Shown here one piece after another: positions 1 through 10,100 of a stretch of 64,000 bases of DNA (its first letter is position 1; every line of letters begins with the position of its first letter). Both the position numbers and the translations under genes were made by a program. The notes below the pieces were generated by a model. It made no database searches. It saw only the letters and a list, made by a program, of their open reading frames with translations, and was not told where the DNA came from. The stretch lies in contig NZ_NXLW01000001.1 in NCBI RefSeq assembly GCF_003364265.1, forward strand, positions 205,433 through 269,432, given 5' to 3'. This DNA comes from Helicobacter aurati (GTDB taxonomy: Bacteria; Campylobacterota; Campylobacteria; Campylobacterales; Helicobacteraceae).

Positions 1-1
1 A

Positions 2-865
2 GAAACCTATACCCCTAACACGCAAAAAAAGACAGCAAAACAAACACAAGAAACAAAAAATATTGCCCCTAATATTAAACATTTTGTCATGGTAAGTAGC
101 GGTAAAGGTGGGGTAGGGAAATCCACTTCAAGCGTAAATCTCGCTATTTCTTTGGCTAAAAGCGGAAGGAATGTAGGTTTGCTTGATGCTGACATCTATG
201 GTCCAAATATCCCTCGTATGCTAGGGTTAGACGAGAGTCGACCAGAAGTAAGCAGTAACGGCAAAAAACTTATCCCATTAGAAAAATTCGGAATCAAAAT
301 GATAAGTATGGGCGTACTCTATGAAAAGGGGGAAAGCTTAATTTGGCGTGGTCCGCTTGTCATGAGAGCAATCACGCAACTTCTTCAAGATGTAGATTGG
401 GGAACTCTTGATATTATGATAATTGATATGCCGCCAGGAACTGGTGATGCGCAACTTACAATAGCGCAAAGTGTGCCTGTGGGAGCTGGAATTAATGTAA
501 CAACGCCACAAATGGTAGCGATAGATGATGGGATTCGCGCTCTTGATATGTTTACAAAATGTCAAATCCCAATCTTTGGAATCATTGAAAACATGAGTGG
601 ATTCATTTGTCCAGATTGCAATAAAACGTATAATATTTTTGGTAACGGGAATGCAGACAATCTTGCAAGCCAATTTGGTACAGATGTAGTGGCTAAAATC
701 CCTCTTGAACCTCAAATTGTAGAATCTAGCGATACAGGCAAGCCTATTAGCTTCTATGCACCAGATAGCCTTGCTAGTCAAGCCTATATGCAATGCGCGG
801 CAAGACTCATTGATTTTTTAGAAATAACAAAAGCAGACAATAAAAATATCCAGCCCATACATTAA
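2..865 (+). CDS. mrp: Mrp/ApbC-family iron-sulfur cluster carrier ATPase (5' end outside window)
   Basis: P-loop ATPase of the Mrp/NBP35 family, thought to carry and deliver Fe-S clusters in the cytoplasm. The reading frame is open from base 2, so the gene begins before the window; the ATG at 89 falls just before the P-loop and is not a credible start. Visible motifs are the deviant Walker A SGKGGVGKST, the LLDADIYGPNIPRMLG stretch, IIDMPPGTGDAQL (Walker B region), and the cluster-binding CxxC in FICPDC (about base 607). The C-terminus looks complete. rlmN follows after about 45 bases on the same strand. Family assignment is very secure; only the N-terminal domain is missing. Confidence 0.95.
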   Translation, partial: ETYTPNTQKKTAKQTQETKNIAPNIKHFVMVSSGKGGVGKSTSSVNLAISLAKSGRNVGLLDADIYGPNIPRMLGLDESRPEVSSNGKKLIPLEKFGIKMISMGVLYEKGESLIWRGPLVMRAITQLLQDVDWGTLDIMIIDMPPGTGDAQLTIAQSVPVGAGINVTTPQMVAIDDGIRALDMFTKCQIPIFGIIENMSGFICPDCNKTYNIFGNGNADNLASQFGTDVVAKIPLEPQIVESSDTGKPISFYAPDSLASQAYMQCAARLIDFLEITKADNKNIQPIH

Positions 866-911
866 ACACCCAATAAATCATAACGATTCGCAAGAAAGCA
901 GACCTAGTTTG

Positions 912-2084
912 ATGAAAAATAACGTCCATACAGAATCCACAAAACACAACATCTATTCATTCCTTCCAGAAGAATTGCTGCATACAGAAGCATTTCAAGA
1001 TTCTCATAAACAGCAATCATTTCGTGTGAAACAAATATATAGTTGGCTTTATAGTAAATATGTATGCGATTTTTTCTCTATGAGCAATATTGCTAAAACA
1101 CAAAGAGAAAAATTAGATTCTCTCTTTGCGATCTCTCATTTGCACGCTCAATGTATTGAAACGAGCAAGGACGGCACAAAAAAATACCTCTTCCAAACCA
1201 ATGATAATTTTCTCTTTGAATCTGTTTTTATTATCATGAAAGGGAAAACTCTCGATGCAAATGGGAAAATCATAAAAAGTGAAAAATACACTTTTTGCCT
1301 TTCTAGTCAAATAGGATGCAAAATTGGTTGTGCCTTTTGTTCCACTGCCAAAGGTGGTTTTGTGCGCAATTTAAGTACAGGAGAAATTGTCGAACAAGTC
1401 GTATTTTTAAAACGCGATAATCATTTAGATTCTAATAAAAGCGTAAATATTGTCTTTATGGGCATGGGAGAGCCGTTAGATAACTTAAACAATGTAGCAA
1501 AAGCAATCAAAATTATTAGCCACAAAGATGGGCTCAACATCGCAACAAGAAGGCAAACGATTTCAACAAGCGGCATTGCGCCACAAATCACCAAACTAGG
1601 CGAAATGAACTTAGGTGTACAAATCGCACTCTCATTACATGCTGTCGATGATGAATTACGCAATAAACTTATCCCTATCAATAAAACATTCAATATTTCG
1701 CGGGTTTTAGAATCATTAAGGAAATTCCCTCTCCAGACACGAAAGAGAATCCTCTTTGAATATCTAGTGCTTCGCCACGTTAATGATAGTCTTGAACATG
1801 CAAAAAAACTCGTCAAGCTCTTGCACGGATTCCGTGCTAAAGTGAATCTTATAGCTTTTAATCCACATAACGAAAGTGAATTTGAACGTCCAGATAAAGA
1901 GCGGCTACAGCTTTTTGCTGATTATCTCCATGCAAGAGGCATTGTGGCAACTATTAGAGAATCCAAAGGCTTAGATATAAGTGCAGCTTGCGGACAATTA
2001 AGGCAAAAAGTCCTCAACAAAGAAGCGTTTATCAATAAAACTCTTCATAAAGCAACTTCACATTCCGCGATAACAATAAAATAA
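912..2084 (+). CDS. rlmN: Dual-specificity RNA methyltransferase RlmN (23S A2503 / tRNA A37)
   Basis: Radical-SAM enzyme that methylates C2 of A2503 in 23S rRNA, and in the family also A37 of some tRNAs. The radical-SAM cluster motif CxxxCxxC is read as CKIGCAFC near residue 136. The partner cysteine for the methyl-transfer mechanism is present near the C-terminus in the sequence SAACGQLRQK. GMGEPL and QIALSLHA are also family hallmarks. Length of 390 residues is normal. I chose the ATG at 912; a TTG lies directly before it. The ribosome-binding site is weak. It probably follows mrp in one transcript. In some bacteria loss or mutation of rlmN affects ribosome-targeting antibiotic response; nothing here suggests it is defective. 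Confidence 0.96.
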   Translation: MKNNVHTESTKHNIYSFLPEELLHTEAFQDSHKQQSFRVKQIYSWLYSKYVCDFFSMSNIAKTQREKLDSLFAISHLHAQCIETSKDGTKKYLFQTNDNFLFESVFIIMKGKTLDANGKIIKSEKYTFCLSSQIGCKIGCAFCSTAKGGFVRNLSTGEIVEQVVFLKRDNHLDSNKSVNIVFMGMGEPLDNLNNVAKAIKIISHKDGLNIATRRQTISTSGIAPQITKLGEMNLGVQIALSLHAVDDELRNKLIPINKTFNISRVLESLRKFPLQTRKRILFEYLVLRHVNDSLEHAKKLVKLLHGFRAKVNLIAFNPHNESEFERPDKERLQLFADYLHARGIVATIRESKGLDISAACGQLRQKVLNKEAFINKTLHKATSHSAITIK

Positions 2085-2237
2085 CAACTAAAGCTTTAGC
2101 ACGTTCGAGCTATCTCTTAAAAATATTGCGCTATTCATGCTCTATTCTTAAAGACAAAAAACGTTATTTATATCTTCACTTAGATAATTTAGATGCGATA
2201 ATGTTTAATCTAATAAGAATACTTATAGTAAAAAATT

Positions 2238-4703
2238 CTAAAACTCATAACTTAATGAGAGGTAGTATCGTCTCCCTTCCCTTATATAATTGTAATTATT
2301 ATAAAAAGTAGTTGTTGCATTATTATTGCCAAGCCCAGAAACAGCAACATAATCTATAAAATTAAAGTTCAATAGATTGTAGATTCCAAAGTTTGCGCGC
2401 AAACCTTTAATAATATTGGCATTAAAGCCCAAATGCACTAAATAATAAGGCTTAAAAAATTCGCCTAACGTTGCGATTTGTTTATCCACGTCCGCAGTGC
2501 CACTTGCTGTTCTATACAAGCCTCTATGATGTCCAGCTTTAAACTCTCCTCGCAAAAATACACCAAAATATTTCGTGTTATAAAAGAATGCTGCATTCAA
2601 ATTATGCAAAGGCACGTCGGTTAATTGTTGACCTCGACCTGTCCTCCCCTCTATAATTTTTGTTTGATTGAGGGTATAAGAAACATTAAAAGTAATGTCT
2701 CCATATCCGACATTTATGGGCTTTAATGCTCCATAAACCTCGACACCATAACTAATAGCTCTTTGCGCGTTAATATTGGATTGACAACCAAACATAAAAC
2801 TATCAGCGCATACAATATTTATCTCTGGGATAACCTGACCTTTACTAATATTACCTGTGCTTATTATCTTGTCATTAAAATCTGTGAAGAATCCTGTAAT
2901 GGAAGTATTAATATAATCATTATCACTAAGTATTGAAAATTCATAATTAATACTTGATTCTGGTTTGAGATTAGGATTGCCATAAATAGGCACTTGCCCT
3001 TGTCTTGTAAGTCCGGTAATTCCGCTTACAAGATTGCTCAAAGCTGGCGTTTTATAACCTGTTGAAACACCGCCTTTAAGAGTAAGCCACTCATCAATTG
3101 CATTATATGACAAATAAAGACGAGGCGAAATATTAGCACCAAAAATAGAATTAAAATTGCCTCTCGCACCTACAGTGATAAAAAGACTATCCCATAATGC
3201 AAATTCAGATTCTCCAAAAAGCGCGCCAATATGTTGGTAAAGTTGTGCTTCCCCGCCACTTGCTTGAATGATATTATCCTTAAAAATATTCAACCAATAC
3301 CTTGCACCAAAAGAAGTTTTTGCTCCGAATCTTTCACCAAAACCAAAAAAGATATTTGTTTTATGATCGGCAATAAAATCATGATTAGTAATCTCTCTGC
3401 TATCCCCAGGCTTAAATCCATTAATTCCCGTTACTCGATTAGCTGCGGGAATAGAATCATTCGTGATATAGCGATTGGGATTTGCTGTAATATTATATTG
3501 AATAGAATTATTCACACTCAATTTTCGTAAAACACCATCTTCTTTCTCCAAAAAGATTCCATCATGATTAGCGATTATATTCCCACGATATACATTATAA
3601 ACATCAGTATAGCCTGATTGTGCTTCTGGCGGCTGAATGCTACCATTTTTATTATAAGTACCAAGTAATCCTTGCGAATTATCATAAATTTGTTGTCCAA
3701 AATCCAAGTCTATATAGGCACTATGCTTGGAATTATCCCACGTAGCTTCTTTAGAATCTTTGCCATCGCTCCAAAGCAATCTAGTACCGATATTATAAAT
3801 TTTCCCATAAGCCAATCCTACAATTGTGTTTCGGACTGCATTTTGTGCTGTGCCTGAAGCCGTCCTAAAAAGCTCTAAATTAATCGTAGGAACATAATCC
3901 CTAGTGTATTGCCTACCTCTTAGAATGATTCCCCAATTCTTAGATTGTGTAAGAGGACCTGCGACATAAAAAGAGGCTGATTGTGAATTACCGAATTGCT
4001 TTAATTCTTGCAACGTATAATCATAGGTAACGGTAGCTCCCCATTTATTGAAGTTCTTTTTAGTAATAATATTTACTACTCCACCAATAGCATCACTCCC
4101 ATACAGAGTAGAGGCAGGACCACGTATCACTTCAATCCGCTCGATAGCAGCAATAGGAGGCATAAAGCTTGTAAGTGATTCTCCAAATCCATTAGGGAAA
4201 ATTGCGCCCTGTGCACTTCCATCGACTCTTTTGCCATCAATAAGGATAAGCGTATAAGCCTGCCCCATACCACGAATGGAGATTCCATAGCCGCCTGTTT
4301 TTCCTACGCCATTGTCAATATCCACACCCGGAACTAAAGAAATCGCCTCCGCAATATCTCGCACTGGGCGAGTAAGAATTTCCTCTGGTTTTACAACACT
4401 AATGCTTGCAGGTGCTAAGAGAAGACTTTGCGCAAAACCACCGGCTGTCGTAACAACAGAATCAAGTTTGTAGCTATTTGTAGTATTAGAAGGATTATGC
4501 AGCTTTTGGGAGAGTGATTCTGAATCTTGATAAGAATCTGGCGAATTAGGGGGATTGTGTGTATTTGCAAATAGAGGAGCAGAAACAGACAACAAGGCAC
4601 ACAAAACAATAAAAATATATTTGACATTTTTATCAGAATAACGCATTATTTGCGCTAATTGATATATAGCTTTATGGATTAGATTAACAAATAACTGTAA
4701 CAT
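2238..4703 (-). CDS. TonB-dependent outer membrane receptor (CirA/CfrA-like, probable iron-siderophore uptake)
   Basis: Outer-membrane gated porin of 821 residues. The start at 4703 has an AGGAGG ribosome-binding site about five bases upstream, so the long leader is real: an N-region of about 28 residues, then a hydrophobic stretch ending SAPLFA. The plug domain covers roughly residues 80-215, with SISVVKPEEIL, SIRGMGQAYTLILIDGKRV and IERIEVIRGPASTLYGSDAIGGVVNIITKK. The rest is a beta-barrel ending in the aromatic YEF required for outer-membrane insertion. The plug resembles colicin I/ferric enterobactin receptors, but the ligand cannot be read from sequence. It is a single transcription unit preceded by about 520 bases with AT-rich inverted repeats that could bind Fur or NikR. 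Confidence 0.9.
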   Translation of the reverse strand: MLQLFVNLIHKAIYQLAQIMRYSDKNVKYIFIVLCALLSVSAPLFANTHNPPNSPDSYQDSESLSQKLHNPSNTTNSYKLDSVVTTAGGFAQSLLLAPASISVVKPEEILTRPVRDIAEAISLVPGVDIDNGVGKTGGYGISIRGMGQAYTLILIDGKRVDGSAQGAIFPNGFGESLTSFMPPIAAIERIEVIRGPASTLYGSDAIGGVVNIITKKNFNKWGATVTYDYTLQELKQFGNSQSASFYVAGPLTQSKNWGIILRGRQYTRDYVPTINLELFRTASGTAQNAVRNTIVGLAYGKIYNIGTRLLWSDGKDSKEATWDNSKHSAYIDLDFGQQIYDNSQGLLGTYNKNGSIQPPEAQSGYTDVYNVYRGNIIANHDGIFLEKEDGVLRKLSVNNSIQYNITANPNRYITNDSIPAANRVTGINGFKPGDSREITNHDFIADHKTNIFFGFGERFGAKTSFGARYWLNIFKDNIIQASGGEAQLYQHIGALFGESEFALWDSLFITVGARGNFNSIFGANISPRLYLSYNAIDEWLTLKGGVSTGYKTPALSNLVSGITGLTRQGQVPIYGNPNLKPESSINYEFSILSDNDYINTSITGFFTDFNDKIISTGNISKGQVIPEINIVCADSFMFGCQSNINAQRAISYGVEVYGALKPINVGYGDITFNVSYTLNQTKIIEGRTGRGQQLTDVPLHNLNAAFFYNTKYFGVFLRGEFKAGHHRGLYRTASGTADVDKQIATLGEFFKPYYLVHLGFNANIIKGLRANFGIYNLLNFNFIDYVAVSGLGNNNATTTFYNNYNYIREGRRYYLSLSYEF

Positions 4704-4757
4704 AAAACCTCCTAAGTAATATAAATAATAAAATAGTAATTATATTCATTTATTAAT

Positions 4758-4783
4758 TAATAATAACTTAAAATTTATTATTA
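4758..4783. promoter_or_regulatory. AT-rich inverted repeat upstream of the TonB receptor (Fur/NikR-like operator candidate)
   Basis: A perfect 9-bp inverted repeat, TAATAATAA and TTATTATTA, separated by 8 bases and centred about 67 bases upstream of the receptor start codon. The half-sites look like the TAATAAT/ATTATTA arms described for Helicobacter Fur operators, but the spacing is longer than the H. pylori consensus. The spacing is also not exactly that of the NikR consensus. In DNA this AT-rich, chance palindromes are frequent, so this is a candidate only. Confidence 0.4.
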
Positions 4784-4791
4784 CAATACTT

Positions 4792-4820
4792 TACTATTTG
4801 TTATTATGTAATAAATAGTA
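4792..4820. promoter_or_regulatory. Second imperfect palindrome upstream of the TonB receptor
   Basis: TACTAT and TTATTA on the left are mirrored by TAATAA and ATAGTA on the right around a 2-base centre, with a 3-base bulge (TTG) on the left side. It lies directly beyond the first inverted repeat, about 100 bases from the receptor start. Two palindromes in tandem upstream of a metal-uptake-type receptor suggest an operator region. The binding protein is not known. Confidence 0.35.
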
Positions 4821-5112
4821 CATAAAACTAAAAAACATTTTTATAGTTATTAAATCAAGAAATTAAGCATAGAATAATTGCAAATTATCGCTTCTCAATA
4901 TTGAATCGCTTTTAACAAAGATATAACGTTAATTTCGCATAGAATAATCACAATACTTTTTAAATATTTTTATCTCCCATCCAACCAATAAATGCGTCAT
5001 ATCTCTATCATACGGGAACAATCTAGTATCTAATACAGATAATTTATTCATTAATCTGACTATTATCAATTAGTTGAATTAAATAAAAATAGCTCTTAAT
5101 ACAATAAATATT

Positions 5113-5136
5113 TGTTACATTCCCTTGCGTGTAACA
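5113..5136. repeat. Inverted repeat TGTTACA-N10-TGTAACA in the 4704-5227 intergenic region
   Basis: A perfect 7-bp inverted repeat with a 10-base spacer, about 90 bases past the stop of the chemoreceptor gene and 410 bases upstream of the TonB receptor. It has no T-run, so it is not a typical terminator. Apart from this and the two palindromes nearer the receptor, I see no gene in this 524-base interval. Confidence 0.35.
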
Positions 5137-5227
5137 TAGCAATCCTATAATAAAATGCTGCATTCTAAGAAAGAAAATGGGAGGTAGAATAGAAATAGAG
5201 AAATAGAGAAAAATTCCTTTTATAAAA

Positions 5228-7027
5228 TTAAAAGCCTTTTATTACTTTACTTAATACTTCATCATTCTCTTTTAATTGCAATGATCTCTGTAAAACATTC
5301 TCTATGACTTTAGAAGATTCACTTAACAAATTATTAATCATATTCATACTACCAATTATCTGTTTTGTTTGGTTTGCAAGAGATATGCTCCCAGAACTCT
5401 GCGCAACAATATCCGTTACAACTTCATTCATGCAATCTTGAATCTCTAAAATACTTTGCTTAGATCTCTCGCTTTCTTCTGATAATTCATTAAAAATATC
5501 TACACTATTTTTGACTGCATGAGAAATATTGTCTAAATTATCATTGACAAGGGATATAGTGGTTTCAATATCACCTAAATTCTTCTGCGTTCCTTCAGCA
5601 AGTTTTCGCACTTCATCTGCCACAACTGCAAAACCCCTACCATGCTCTCCAGCTCTTGCTGCTTCTATGGCTGCATTTAATGCTAAGAGATTGGTTTGTT
5701 TAGATACGTCATAAATAAGCGATAATACAGAGCGAATTTGCAAAACACTTCCTGCTAATTCGTCTAATCGTCCATTAAGCTGTACTTGTGAAGAGAGACT
5801 CTTTTGTAGCTGCTCTAACAATCTATTTACACTACTGCTTGTGCTATCCAAGATTTGTTTACTTGCATTAATTTTATTTTGTGATTGCTGTGAAGATTCT
5901 ATGTTTCTATCCAAACCATGTACAATATCCCCACTTTGGCTCACACTCTCTTGTGTTTTACCGCTCACAGTCCAAACATTATCTTTTAAATTGGCAATAG
6001 AAGAATGCAGATTCACAATCTCTTTACTTGTTTCACCGGCAATTTCAATAGTTTGTTTCATCTTATCAATAAAAGAATTGATAAAGAGGCTAATAATGTA
6101 CAATTCATCATTTTTACTGCGGTTAAGCTGCAGTGTCCCTCCCACAATCAGCTTTTCACCGCCCTTAGAGACATCTTGCAAATAATCAACAACTTTTTCA
6201 GAATCCCGAGTGAAATTTGCTAATACTTTAAAGACAATACTTACTGCTAACACAGTAGTAATCAAAATAACAATAAGAATAGCCATAACAACATTTGACT
6301 GCCATACTGCTGTATCTCGAATAGTCTGTATAGCCGACAAATCTTTGAGTACATTAGCAAGAGAATGAGAGTTTGCCTCTATGGCTGCGCTAATCTTTTC
6401 AAGATTCTCAGCGGAAGTAGCAAGATTCTTATTGGTTTTATCAGAAGCATCAGAAATATGTTCAATAAGGATATTATAAATATCCTGAAAATAGCCCTGT
6501 AACTTCAAAGAAATAACGCGTGTATCACCAGATGTAAGTACTTCTGCTATCTTTGGATAAAACTCATGCAAATCAGGATTGTTTTTAATAAAGCTATCAT
6601 TCCAACTTCTTGTCATTTGTAAAATGAGATTGCGATTCTGCATATCTGCTGGATTCAGCACGAGTTGAATTAATCTCGCATTGATTGCCCCAATAAATTC
6701 AAATTGTTCAATAAGCGACTCGGTATCATTCATGGAAGCTTTTGTCTCTTTAACGTATTCGCGCATTAAGTTAATTTGAGAGCTTGCATTTGCCGCTAGA
6801 TTCTCTAAATCAGTAAAGCTATTATGTATCTTATGGAAAGTAGCTTCTTCGATTGCAATAAAATTCCAAAAAGAATATTTAAAGAGAAAAAACAACAACG
6901 CAACAATAATAATAAGCCCAGAAAGAATACTAAGACTAAAGTTAAGTTTCTTTGAAAGAGTAGAATCAGTGAAATATCCTAAGATTCCATGCCTACTAAC
7001 TCCATTATTTTTATAAATATTGCTCAT
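5228..7027 (-). CDS. Methyl-accepting chemotaxis protein with helical periplasmic sensor domain
   Basis: Chemoreceptor of 599 residues. A short cytoplasmic N-terminus is followed by a membrane segment at about residues 31-52 and a periplasmic region of about 190 residues. That region is rich in predicted helix (repeated Asn, Ser and Leu patterns) and resembles four-helix-bundle sensors more than Cache domains. A second membrane segment lies at about 244-266, then a HAMP-like linker and the cytoplasmic signalling tip, recognised by [42 protein letters not shown] precedes the ATG. No pentapeptide tether of the NWETF type is seen. The ligand is unknown. A second, Cache-type receptor lies at the right end of the window. 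Confidence 0.94.
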   Translation of the reverse strand: MSNIYKNNGVSRHGILGYFTDSTLSKKLNFSLSILSGLIIIVALLFFLFKYSFWNFIAIEEATFHKIHNSFTDLENLAANASSQINLMREYVKETKASMNDTESLIEQFEFIGAINARLIQLVLNPADMQNRNLILQMTRSWNDSFIKNNPDLHEFYPKIAEVLTSGDTRVISLKLQGYFQDIYNILIEHISDASDKTNKNLATSAENLEKISAAIEANSHSLANVLKDLSAIQTIRDTAVWQSNVVMAILIVILITTVLAVSIVFKVLANFTRDSEKVVDYLQDVSKGGEKLIVGGTLQLNRSKNDELYIISLFINSFIDKMKQTIEIAGETSKEIVNLHSSIANLKDNVWTVSGKTQESVSQSGDIVHGLDRNIESSQQSQNKINASKQILDSTSSSVNRLLEQLQKSLSSQVQLNGRLDELAGSVLQIRSVLSLIYDVSKQTNLLALNAAIEAARAGEHGRGFAVVADEVRKLAEGTQKNLGDIETTISLVNDNLDNISHAVKNSVDIFNELSEESERSKQSILEIQDCMNEVVTDIVAQSSGSISLANQTKQIIGSMNMINNLLSESSKVIENVLQRSLQLKENDEVLSKVIKGF

Positions 7028-7123
7028 TGATTACTCCTTTATGTGATGAGAGAATATGAGACTTGTGCACAGCAATAATTAATTAATCATTCCCGCTTTT
7101 CACATTGATTACTTCCGACTTAA

Positions 7124-7357
7124 TCATTTTCCTGCAACTTGGGATTTATTGGGGTTATCCGCTGCCTTAGCTATCATACATTTTTCTAATATTTTTGCAT
7201 CATTAGAATCTTCAACTTTCTTTAACCACCGAGTAATTTGCATCATTGTCTTAGAAGCAGGGTCTGGAGCTTGGTACTTATTCATTAAAGATGTGCAATC
7301 CGCTAATACAAATGCTGACAATACGTTAAAAATAAAGAGTACAAATAATTTTTTCAT
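7124..7357 (-). CDS. Small secreted protein of unknown function
   Basis: A 77-residue protein with a clear cleavable signal peptide: two lysines, a hydrophobic core and a likely cut after FVLA, leaving a mature peptide beginning near Asp-Cys. Two cysteines (in ADCTSL and EKCMIA) could form a disulfide in the periplasm. The ribosome-binding site is TAAGGA. It starts only nine bases after the stop of the porin-like gene, so the two are probably co-transcribed and may work together at the outer membrane. I do not recognise a family. Confidence 0.7.
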   Translation of the reverse strand: MKKLFVLFIFNVLSAFVLADCTSLMNKYQAPDPASKTMMQITRWLKKVEDSNDAKILEKCMIAKAADNPNKSQVAGK

Positions 7358-7366
7358 AGTTTTTCC

Positions 7367-8722
7367 TTAGAATCTTAAAATATATGAAAGAGAGACATTT
7401 TGTACGAGATTTGCCCTTGCATTCGCTGGAGTAATGCCCGTTTGTATCACATTGACTGGAGCAGCTAAAAGCGGCACATAATTGTGTTTTTGCAATGTAT
7501 AAGCAAAGCGGATAAACTGATAAATATCAATTTGATACAGAGTATAAAAGTCAAAAACATGTCCTTTTGTCGCCCTGAAATTAAGCGGATCGTTAATGCT
7601 TACACGTGAGAACGCATACCAATTTTTTGAACCATAAAAATATTCTGCACCTATTTTCAATGAATCGGTAATATCATAACGCATACCTACATGTGCAGCA
7701 AAAGCAAATCCATCATTAAAAAAAAGATTCTTCTTATTGAATCCCTTATATAGAGAAGCCGAAGCAAAAAAGCTAAATCCTGAACCAAACATTCTTGTAC
7801 TCTCTAAGTGAAGATTCAAATAAGCCAAGTCTCCAAATGTTTTTGAATTAGAAGTATTTGCTGAAATATCAGGAGTGCCAGCTGGAATCTCATAAGGCAC
7901 GGCATAGTTCAATAAATCAATCAAAGTAATCATAAAAAGATTCTCGCCGGCATTCTTGGGCAACCAAGTGGTCTCAAAAGCAGTGAATATTAAATCTGCA
8001 TCTGCTGTATTGCTTTTACTTGAACCAAAAAAGATATTACTACCTGCCTCTTCTCTTGATAATGGCTGATAAATCTTAGAATAGCCAAGTCTCAATGCTG
8101 CATTTGTATAAGGTTTATAAGTTGCTACCACACCGTCTCCTAGAGCATTGACAACCAATGCAGGATAGGTAGACATTCGCGCTGAATTGTTACGCAAGTT
8201 AGAGCCCGGTCCATCAGTCCCTGGCAATCTACCAAGCGTGAAAGCAAAATATTTGCCACCATAAATATCCACATAAGCTCTTTCTACATAAAGTATAGGA
8301 CCACCGCCTACAGCCCTTCCAGCATCAAGCGCAGGAAGACCAATAGAGTTAGAACCAAAAACAATATCACCAAATCCTTTCGTCATGGAAAGTCTGCCAG
8401 TGAATTTCGTATAGCGGTTAATGTTAGCAAGCATATTTAGATACAATCCCATCATCCATTTGTTTGCTTGAGTATTTGTACCTAAACCATGATTATTAAT
8501 AAAAAAATTGGACATTGTCGTATTAAATTCTAAAGAGAAACGTACTTTAGAAAGAGAAGCGGCAACTTCATTATCATCAACTCTTTCATTAACTTCCTGC
8601 ATATCTTTTTCTAACTGCATGACGCGCTCTTCTAAAGTTTTAGCATTTCCAACGATATTGGAGAGTAACATTCCTCCCCATAGAGCACCCAATGCAGAAA
8701 CAAATGACAATTTGATATTCAT
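7367..8722 (-). CDS. Putative outer membrane porin, DUF3373 family
   Basis: A 451-residue outer membrane protein. Its N-terminal leader runs to about residue 27 (…NIVGNAKT). A short coiled-coil-like segment follows (LEERVMQLEKDMQEVNERVDDNE), resembling the N-terminal trimerisation segments of some porins. The rest alternates as beta-barrel strands and ends in LSYILRF with the terminal Phe expected for BAM-dependent insertion. The pattern, including the stretch around GRLPGTDGPGSNLRNNSARMSTYPALVVNALGDG, fits the DUF3373 proteins common in Campylobacterota. TAAGGAG precedes the ATG. The transported substrate is unknown. Confidence 0.8.
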   Translation of the reverse strand: MNIKLSFVSALGALWGGMLLSNIVGNAKTLEERVMQLEKDMQEVNERVDDNEVAASLSKVRFSLEFNTTMSNFFINNHGLGTNTQANKWMMGLYLNMLANINRYTKFTGRLSMTKGFGDIVFGSNSIGLPALDAGRAVGGGPILYVERAYVDIYGGKYFAFTLGRLPGTDGPGSNLRNNSARMSTYPALVVNALGDGVVATYKPYTNAALRLGYSKIYQPLSREEAGSNIFFGSSKSNTADADLIFTAFETTWLPKNAGENLFMITLIDLLNYAVPYEIPAGTPDISANTSNSKTFGDLAYLNLHLESTRMFGSGFSFFASASLYKGFNKKNLFFNDGFAFAAHVGMRYDITDSLKIGAEYFYGSKNWYAFSRVSINDPLNFRATKGHVFDFYTLYQIDIYQFIRFAYTLQKHNYVPLLAAPVNVIQTGITPANARANLVQNVSLSYILRF

Positions 8723-8938
8723 ATATTCTCCTTAATCCACACAATAATTTAAAATAAAAGCCGAAATTCTACCCAAAAAATTACAAATTGCTAATAAATA
8801 TCAATGAAAAATACTATATTCTAACTTTTTATGCAAAATCAAGACAGCCAATGATTAAGTGGATTCTAAGTTCCTCTATTCTAGAATCTCATAGCAAAAT
8901 TCTATGTTACAACGCAATAAATGGAACGGTTATAATTA

Positions 8939-9937
8939 ATGTATAAAGCTTTATTGGCATTAATACTCCTTTGCTCATGCGCGCTCGCAGACTCTATTCT
9001 AACTTATTCTTTCCCGGATTCTCAAGTGCATGCACAAGGAGATTCAAAGCATAAAGAAGAATCTGCTCCTTATGGCATTACAGAATCAGAATCTATAACA
9101 AAACATCATAAGAATCAACTTACAATAGCTCAAGCGCACAAAGATTCTCAACCAACAAACGTTAAACATGCGGCTACGGAACAATCTATTGTCATTGTCG
9201 AAAATGGCAAAACCGCTATTGTTACAACTACCAACAAAAATCCTCAACCCCTAAAAATAGGGAAGAAAACATTACAATGGATAAAACATCCCAAAGATTC
9301 AACAAAATATATCGCTATTATTCCTATTCATTACTATGAAAAAGAAGGCAGCTTTACGCTCAACAATGGGCAAACACTTAAAATACAACGCGGTAATTAC
9401 AGACAAGAGAGAATCACTATTACAGATTCTAGCAAGGTAGCACCTAATCAATCCGCTAAGGAACGTATACAAAGAGAACTTGCAGAGGCAAACATTATTT
9501 ATAAAACTTACACGACAACACGTTATTGGAATACCCCTTTTATCTATCCCATGCAAAGTAAAATCACTAGCCCTTTTGGTTCTGCTCGAGTATTTAATAA
9601 TGAAGTAAAAAGTTATCATGGTGGAACAGATTTTCGCGCAAAACAAGGCACACCAATCCAAGCAAGCAATGATGGAATAGTCGTGATTGCAAAAGAAAGA
9701 TTTTTAGCTGGTAAATCAGTCGTTATTAGTCACGGTGAGGGAATCTTTAGTCAATATTATCATTGCAGTGAGATTAAAGTAAAAGTCGGGCAACAAGTTA
9801 AAAAGGGGCAAGTGATTGCATTGAGCGGGAACACGGGCAGAGTGAGCGCGCCTCACCTTCATTTTGGTTTTATTATCAATGGCATACAAATCGATCCTCT
9901 ACACTTTATTGACACAATCAATACTTTGTTTGAATAG
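8939..9937 (+). CDS. M23-family (LytM) murein endopeptidase, exported
   Basis: A 332-residue exported zinc peptidase probably acting on peptidoglycan crosslinks, in the family that includes the Helicobacter cell-shape endopeptidases. An N-terminal signal peptide ends near CALADS. Residues about 20-190 are a low-complexity, polar region. The catalytic LytM domain follows from about residue 205: SPFGSARVFNNEVKSYHGGTDFRA supplies the HxxxD zinc ligands, and APHLHFGF supplies the HxH motif. All metal and catalytic residues appear intact. It is transcribed divergently from the porin operon. Which csd-type gene it corresponds to cannot be decided from sequence alone. Confidence 0.88.
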   Translation: MYKALLALILLCSCALADSILTYSFPDSQVHAQGDSKHKEESAPYGITESESITKHHKNQLTIAQAHKDSQPTNVKHAATEQSIVIVENGKTAIVTTTNKNPQPLKIGKKTLQWIKHPKDSTKYIAIIPIHYYEKEGSFTLNNGQTLKIQRGNYRQERITITDSSKVAPNQSAKERIQRELAEANIIYKTYTTTRYWNTPFIYPMQSKITSPFGSARVFNNEVKSYHGGTDFRAKQGTPIQASNDGIVVIAKERFLAGKSVVISHGEGIFSQYYHCSEIKVKVGQQVKKGQVIALSGNTGRVSAPHLHFGFIINGIQIDPLHFIDTINTLFE

Positions 9938-10100
9938 ATTTGGCGACTCTATAAGATTCATATTATTTAGAACATTGCAAAGTTACGATGTTCTAAACTC
10001 AACAATCTTTCCTGACTGCAAACTCTCCTCTCCAAGCATTGCTTTGACTAAAAGCTACTACACTAACCTGTATTAATTTTATTATAAAACAAGGATTCGC

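Noticed and set aside
2126..2311. A 61-codon plus-strand frame between rlmN and the TonB receptor
   Set aside because: It has no ribosome-binding site, no recognisable protein features, and overlaps the receptor's 3' end.
5113..5136. TGTTACA/TGTAACA repeat as a NikR site
   Set aside because: The spacing and sequence do not fit the NikR consensus I know, and it is over 400 bases from the receptor start; kept only as a repeat.
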